Origin: Pseudomonas sp. H3(2019)
GTDB lineage: Bacteria > Pseudomonadota > Gammaproteobacteria > Pseudomonadales > Pseudomonadaceae
Direction of reading: 5' to 3'
NCBI RefSeq assembly: GCF_007713465.1
Contig: NZ_VMSG01000030.1
Span: forward strand, 1-64,000
DNA length: 64,000 bases
Below the pieces are notes generated by a model. That model was not told the DNA's origin. It was given only the letters and a program-made list of their open reading frames with translations, and searched no databases. Both the position numbers and the translations under genes were made by a program. Within the stretch, counting starts at the first letter, position 1. Every line of letters begins with the position of its first letter. Of this stretch, positions 60,221 to 64,000 are shown piece after piece.

Positions 60221-61639
60221 TTAGGCCGCTGCAAGCCCCGGCCGAATCCGCGCCGACCGCACCGCAGTCACCAGCGCCAGAGTCGGCGCAATGGTAAACA
60301 GCGCAAACAGCCAGCGCGCTGCGTTGGCAGTGCCTTCCATATTGCTCGGGTCGTTGAGCCCGGCCATGTTGGCGATCATCCCGGCCAGTGCCGCGCCGAG
60401 TGCGGTGGCGAACAGTTGTACGGTGGTGATGGATGAAGCCGCCGAGTCCTGGTCTTCGGCCGAGGCCACTTGCAGGACTCGGGTCAGCAGGTGTGGCCAG
60501 CCGATACCGATGCCGAATCCCACCAGGGTCAAGGCAATGCAGATCGGCGCGAGCAGCGCCCAGTCTCCACCGCTGTCGAATGGTATGGCGACGGCCAGGA
60601 TGATCAGTCCGACCAGTACGAACACCGGGCCACTGATGATTGCGCGGCGCACGCCACGCTCGCGCCAGCCGGAGCTCATCACTTCGGACAGCGTCCAGCC
60701 AGCCGCCATAAGGGCCGCCAGGTAGCCGGAAATCAGCGGCGTCTGCCCATGCAGGGTTTGCAGGAAGTACGGCACGAAGATTTCGCTGGTCATGCCAACC
60801 ACCAACAACCCCATGGTCGCGTACAGCGCACAGAGTGGGGTGTTGAGCCGCAAGGCGTCCTTGGGCAGCAGGCGTGTCAGGGTGCTGGATTCATGACGAA
60901 CCAGGAAAAACACCAGCAGCAGGCAGAGGCCTATGCCCAGCATATTCCAGGTCGGAAGCGATGAAGCGCTGCCGATGCATACCGAGAGCACCGCCGCAGC
61001 CAGCAGGAACAATTGCAACAAGGGCAAGCGGCCCACGGGCGGTTGATTCATGTCACGTTTGGGCAATACGCTGCTGGTCAGCAGCATGTATGCCAGCGTC
61101 ACCGGGACCAGCGAACCAAAGGCTAAACGCCAGGCATCCATTTCCGCAAAAATGCCGCCGATGGCCGGGCCGATCAGGGTGGCGATCCCCCACATGCCCG
61201 AGACCAGGGCCATGGCCCGAGGCCAGAGGCGCTCTTCGAACACCAGTTGAATCATCGAGTAGCACAGGGCGAACATCAAACCGCCGCCCAGGCCTTGAAC
61301 CGCGCGACCGACCAGCATCACCGGCATGCTCGGTGCCAGGGCACAGATGAGGCTGCCAGCGAGGAAAAATAACGCGGCTATCGCATAGGAAACGCGTGGC
61401 CCTGTGCGTTGCAGGATTTTCGCCGTGAGCGCGGAGCCGAGGATGGATGCGACGACGAACAGTGTGGTGTTCCAGGCGTACAGGTCGAGCCCGCCGATTT
61501 CCTTGACCACGGAGGGCAGGATAGTCGTAGCGATGTAGATATTGATCGCGTGCAGCGTAACGCCTCCTGACAGTGCGATGGATCGCGTGGCGTTTTTTCC
61601 GGAGAGTAAATCGCTCCAGCTGCTTCCTTGCGTAGACAT
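60221..61639 (-). CDS. MFS exporter
   Basis: 472 residues and 12-14 helices. HAINIYIATTILPSVVKEIGGLDLYAWN is a DHA2/EmrB-like first helix region; KILQRTGPRVSYAIAALF is motif A and GRAVQGLGGGLMFALCYSMIQ motif C. The presumed substrate is a small toxic compound. Divergent from the four-cysteine regulator, which probably controls it. Confidence 0.86.
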   Translation of the reverse strand: MSTQGSSWSDLLSGKNATRSIALSGGVTLHAINIYIATTILPSVVKEIGGLDLYAWNTTLFVVASILGSALTAKILQRTGPRVSYAIAALFFLAGSLICALAPSMPVMLVGRAVQGLGGGLMFALCYSMIQLVFEERLWPRAMALVSGMWGIATLIGPAIGGIFAEMDAWRLAFGSLVPVTLAYMLLTSSVLPKRDMNQPPVGRLPLLQLFLLAAAVLSVCIGSASSLPTWNMLGIGLCLLLVFFLVRHESSTLTRLLPKDALRLNTPLCALYATMGLLVVGMTSEIFVPYFLQTLHGQTPLISGYLAALMAAGWTLSEVMSSGWRERGVRRAIISGPVFVLVGLIILAVAIPFDSGGDWALLAPICIALTLVGFGIGIGWPHLLTRVLQVASAEDQDSAASSITTVQLFATALGAALAGMIANMAGLNDPSNMEGTANAARWLFALFTIAPTLALVTAVRSARIRPGLAAA

Positions 61640-61712
61640 ACAACCTCCTGCTGTGACTCGCGACCCGGTGGATTGCGAGAGTCAATTGCCTGTTTTCAAG
61701 GCTTGGGTTAGA

Positions 61713-61776
61713 TTTACCAAGTAAATTCTTTAAATATTGAAGCTGTGAGGGCTGTTGTTTGTCAAGTAAACACTTG
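61713..61776. promoter_or_regulatory. Two palindromes in the MFS/regulator intergenic region
   Basis: TTTAC-CAA-GTAAA (61713-61725) and CAAGT-AAAC-ACTTG (61763-61776), both containing CAAGTAAA, are spaced by about 50 bases between the divergent genes. They are candidate operators for the regulator at 61798. Confidence 0.55.
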
Positions 61777-61797
61777 GAAAACCAGAGTGACGTGTCG

Positions 61798-62412
61798 ATG
61801 TCGGCTGCCGACCGACTGCTTCACATGCTCAAGACCCGCGGCCCGCAACTGGCGGCCGATGCCGGACGCGCGCTGGGCACCACGGGAGAAGCGGCGCGCC
61901 AGCAGTTCGTCAAACTGGCCGCCAGTGGCCTGGTGGAGGCCCAGTCCGAGGCCCGAGGCGTTGGGCGCCCGTCGCAGGTCTGGCGCCTGACGGCGGCCGG
62001 CCATGCGCGGTTTCCCGATAGCCATTCGGAGCTGACCGTGCAGCTCTTGCAGACCGTGCGCGAGACCTTCGGGCCCGAGGCCATCGATCGTCTGATCGAT
62101 GTTCGCGAGCAGCAGAGTCGCACCTTGTACCTGCAAGAGCTGGCCGGTGCCGAGACCCTTCAGGAACGGGTCAAGCGCCTTGCCGCCCTGCGTGCCCGTG
62201 AAGGCTATATGGCCGAATGGAGCGAGCAACCGGACGGGGCCTTCATGTTTATCGAGAACCATTGTCCGATCTGCGCGGCGGCAGCTGCGTGTCAGGGTTT
62301 TTGTCGCGCCGAACTGGATGTGTTCGAGCACGTTCTGCAAGCCAGGGTTGAGCGTGTGGAGCACATTCTGATGAATGCCCGCCGTTGCGCTTACCGCATT
62401 ACTCCGGTTTGA
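61798..62412 (+). CDS. Winged-helix regulator with four-cysteine motif (SufR-like)
   Basis: 204 residues from ATG 61798; earlier in-frame TTG 61759 or GTG 61792 are possible, but a palindrome covers the first. HTH: DRLLHMLKTRGPQLAADAGRALGTTGEAARQQFVKL and wing GRPSQVWRLTAAGH. The C-terminal NHCPICAAAAACQGFCRAEL places Cys156, Cys159, Cys165 and Cys169, like SufR-type regulators that hold an Fe-S cluster. Expected to repress the divergent MFS gene and respond to redox or iron. Confidence 0.85.
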   Translation: MSAADRLLHMLKTRGPQLAADAGRALGTTGEAARQQFVKLAASGLVEAQSEARGVGRPSQVWRLTAAGHARFPDSHSELTVQLLQTVRETFGPEAIDRLIDVREQQSRTLYLQELAGAETLQERVKRLAALRAREGYMAEWSEQPDGAFMFIENHCPICAAAAACQGFCRAELDVFEHVLQARVERVEHILMNARRCAYRITPV

Positions 62413-62462
62413 AGAGCCTTCGAGATACTCATTTGCGGCATATCAGGGGCAACTGATCGCGC

Positions 62463-62482
62463 TGCCGGGGATGGCCCCGGCA
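62463..62482 (-). terminator. GC-rich hairpin ending the right-edge operon
   Basis: TGCCGGGG-ATGG-CCCCGGCA, an 8-bp perfect stem 21 bases after the 29-residue frame's stop (minus strand). No T run follows on either side, so it may stop transcription weakly or protect the 3' end. Confidence 0.6.
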
Positions 62483-62502
62483 ACGATGTCAGTGGGGGAG
62501 GG

Positions 62503-62592
62503 TTACTGAGTGGGATCACCGCCTGCCATTTTGGCAGGGCGGCCTCCAGGCGCTTGCCGAGCTACCAGGGAAAGATCGTCCACGCGAATCAT
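62503..62592 (-). CDS. 29-residue peptide, translationally coupled to the aminotransferase
   Basis: Opens MIRVDDLSLVARQ and ends KMAGGDPTQ. Its ATG overlaps the TGA of the aminotransferase (ATGA), and GGAG lies nine bases before it, inside the last codons of the aminotransferase, so expression is well supported for so short a frame. It has no Cys, one basic and one Gly/Pro-rich half (APGGRPAKMAGGDP). No family recognised. Possible roles are precursor or scaffold peptide of a modified product, or an accessory factor. Confidence 0.6.
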   Translation of the reverse strand: MIRVDDLSLVARQAPGGRPAKMAGGDPTQ

Positions 62593-63917
62593 TGGTCTGC
62601 ACTCCGTGGGGTCATGGCGTAGGGGATGCGGTAGAGGTTGCGGATGATCGGCGTCATCAGTTTGAGCATCCAGCGCGGCTTGCTGGCGACGGCCTCGAGG
62701 GATTCTTCCAGGGCCTTGAGGACCTGGCTGATTTGCGCGGTGCTGATGGTCAGCGGTGGATAGAAACGCAACACCGGCGCCGAGGCTTTTTCGTTCAACG
62801 AGTGCCCTGAGTGAACCCCGCGTTTGCTCAGTTCCATGCTGATCAGGTTTTCCCACACCGCGCCCTTGAGGCGTAAACCGGTCATCAGGCCAATCGCTGG
62901 AGCATCGCTGATGATCTGCGGGTAGGCTTCGGCCAGTAGCTGCAATCCCTGGCACAACTGTGTGCTGGCAGCCTGGGATTTTTCGATCAGTTGGCCTTCT
63001 TCAATCGCACGAATTGCGGCCAGGGCCGTTTCGCAGGCATAGGGCAAACCGCCCTGGCCGCAGACCTGATCTTCAAGAGGGTCGAGTGGCTGCCGGTCGA
63101 TCAAGGCGCGGCTGTACATTACCGCCGCGATGGCTGCGTAGCCGCCGGTCAAGCCCTTGGACAGCACCATGATGTCAGGCACCACGTTGTCGTAATCGAC
63201 GGCGAACCATTTACCGCAGCGACCGAATGCCGTCTGGATTTCATCGGCGATCATCAGGCAGCCGTGGGCGCTGCACAACTCGCGGATTCGCGTGTTGTAG
63301 CCGGCTTCGGGCAACGTCAGGTGGGCGCCGCCGAGGATCGGCTCGATGTAGACCGCCGCCACCTGGTCGGTGATGGCGTGTTCCAGGGCGGCGAAGTCGC
63401 CGTAGGGAATGAAGTCGACCATCACGCGGTTCAGGCCGTGCTGGTTGCTCTGGTACTGCTGGCCGAGGATCGCCATAGTGGTCAGGGTTTTGCCATGGTA
63501 GGCATTGCGCATGACCACGATCCGTTTGCGCGGCAACTGCCGTTTGAGCGCATAGCGCAAGGTTTGCTCGATGGCTTCGGCACCGGTCATGGTGTAGCGC
63601 ACATCGCCCCACTCGCCGGGAGCCAGACGCTTGAGGGTCTCGCTCAGTTGGTGCTGCGAATTGTGGGTCAGCCCCTCGGGCTGCCAGGCCATCCGGTTCA
63701 GTTGACGCTGGCTGGCGTACTTGACCTGAGGGTTCTGGTGACCGACCAGGAATATTCCATAGCTGCACGCACAATCGATGAAGTGCGTGCCGCGATGGTC
63801 GGTGACGATCGCCCCTTCGGCAGAGCGTTCGATACCGGTATTGGCAATGCGATAAAGCTTGGCCGCCGAGGGCGTCCAGTGTTTGTAGCAGTCATCCACC
63901 AAGCGGTTAAGCAGCAT
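62589..63917 (-). CDS. Class III PLP-dependent aminotransferase
   Basis: 442 residues. PLP motifs: TGAEA at 111-115, RNAYHGKTLTTMAILG at 137-152, ADEIQTAFGRCG with Asp225, and Schiff-base Lys254 in VLSKGLTGGYAA. The aromatic pocket SYGIFLVGH is intact. A basic C-terminal tail of about 32 residues (ASKPRWMLKLMTPIIRNLYRIPYAM) goes beyond the usual end. It may use an omega-amino substrate or 2,4-diaminobutyrate-type amine; the substrate is unknown. Its start overlaps the preceding gene by 11 bases and its stop the 29-residue frame. Confidence 0.88.
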   Translation of the reverse strand: MLLNRLVDDCYKHWTPSAAKLYRIANTGIERSAEGAIVTDHRGTHFIDCACSYGIFLVGHQNPQVKYASQRQLNRMAWQPEGLTHNSQHQLSETLKRLAPGEWGDVRYTMTGAEAIEQTLRYALKRQLPRKRIVVMRNAYHGKTLTTMAILGQQYQSNQHGLNRVMVDFIPYGDFAALEHAITDQVAAVYIEPILGGAHLTLPEAGYNTRIRELCSAHGCLMIADEIQTAFGRCGKWFAVDYDNVVPDIMVLSKGLTGGYAAIAAVMYSRALIDRQPLDPLEDQVCGQGGLPYACETALAAIRAIEEGQLIEKSQAASTQLCQGLQLLAEAYPQIISDAPAIGLMTGLRLKGAVWENLISMELSKRGVHSGHSLNEKASAPVLRFYPPLTISTAQISQVLKALEESLEAVASKPRWMLKLMTPIIRNLYRIPYAMTPRSADQ

Positions 63918-64000
63918 ATTGCAAAGTCCTTTTTATCAGGCGTGCGGCGTCGACAACGCGCTCCGTGCGCGCGACCAATGGGCAACGCAAGAGCAGTTCG
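63907..64000 (-). CDS. C-terminal end of an upstream gene (partial)
   Basis: The frame ELLLRCPLVARTERV continues DAARLIKRTLQYAA and ends in TAA (63907-63909), overlapping the aminotransferase ATG. Amino-acid use is that of a real helical C-terminus, and the overlap says it is the preceding member of the same operon. The rest is outside the window, so the family cannot be told. Confidence 0.6.
   Translation of the reverse strand, partial: ELLLRCPLVARTERVVDAARLIKRTLQYAA

Overview
The window is a stretch of Pseudomonas chromosome, most probably from the P. fluorescens group. The pointers are the algU-mucA-mucB-mucD stress operon beside nadB, a phaG-type transacylase, GTGGGAGCGAGC-type REP/REPIN repeats, a chromosomal fosA, and the dapA-bamC-MBL-purC-tRNA-Ser order. 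Base composition is about 60% G+C and most of the window is ordinary core genome. I see no prophage, integrase, complete insertion sequence, CRISPR array or rRNA.

Layout. 0-9.5 kb: TPM-domain membrane protein, methyltransferase, EamA exporter, DJ-1/PfpI protein, ribbon-helix-helix protein, YegP, a DUF4917 SIR2-like protein, iron alcohol dehydrogenase, MFS exporter, secreted unknown and fosA, followed by what looks like a decayed LysE exporter. 9.8-18 kb: PAS-GAF-GGDEF diguanylate cyclase, DUF4142 protein, two PixA/AidA inclusion-body proteins, a DUF1501/DUF1800 export pair, a WXXGXW lipoprotein and trans-aconitate methyltransferase. 18-26.8 kb: hicAB with a visible operator, then a five-gene heme-copper oxidase operon whose subunit II carries two cytochrome c domains and which has two subunit III genes. 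Sigma-S-like -10 boxes lie in front of this operon and of its two flanking genes. A broken Fic-type gene follows. 27-35 kb: tRNA-Gly, phaG, rsuA, two tandem Tyr/Gly-rich lipoproteins with matching leader hairpins, an enoyl-CoA hydratase family hydrolase, ung, and the tctCBA transporter divergent from the tctDE two-component system. 38-54.7 kb: HDOD protein, ygfZ, sdhE-ygfX, nadB, algU-mucA-mucB-mucD (no mucC), bepA, TusA-like, AI-2E family permease, bcp, gcvR, dapA-bamC-MBL, purC, tRNA-Ser.

54.8-60.2 kb is a small accessory islet: MFS exporter, FAD/NAD(P) protein, divergent MocR regulator and a lipoprotein. It is bracketed by a direct repeat of the tRNA-Ser 3' end plus its terminator. 60.2-62.4 kb holds an MFS exporter divergent from a four-cysteine winged-helix regulator. 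At the right edge, on the minus strand, three translationally linked frames are tightly packed: the end of an unknown gene, a class III aminotransferase, and a 29-residue peptide whose ATG overlaps the aminotransferase stop. A strong Shine-Dalgarno sequence precedes that ATG and a GC hairpin ends the unit. This looks like the tail of a specialised amino-acid or peptide-derived metabolite operon running off the window. It is the best candidate here for something undescribed.
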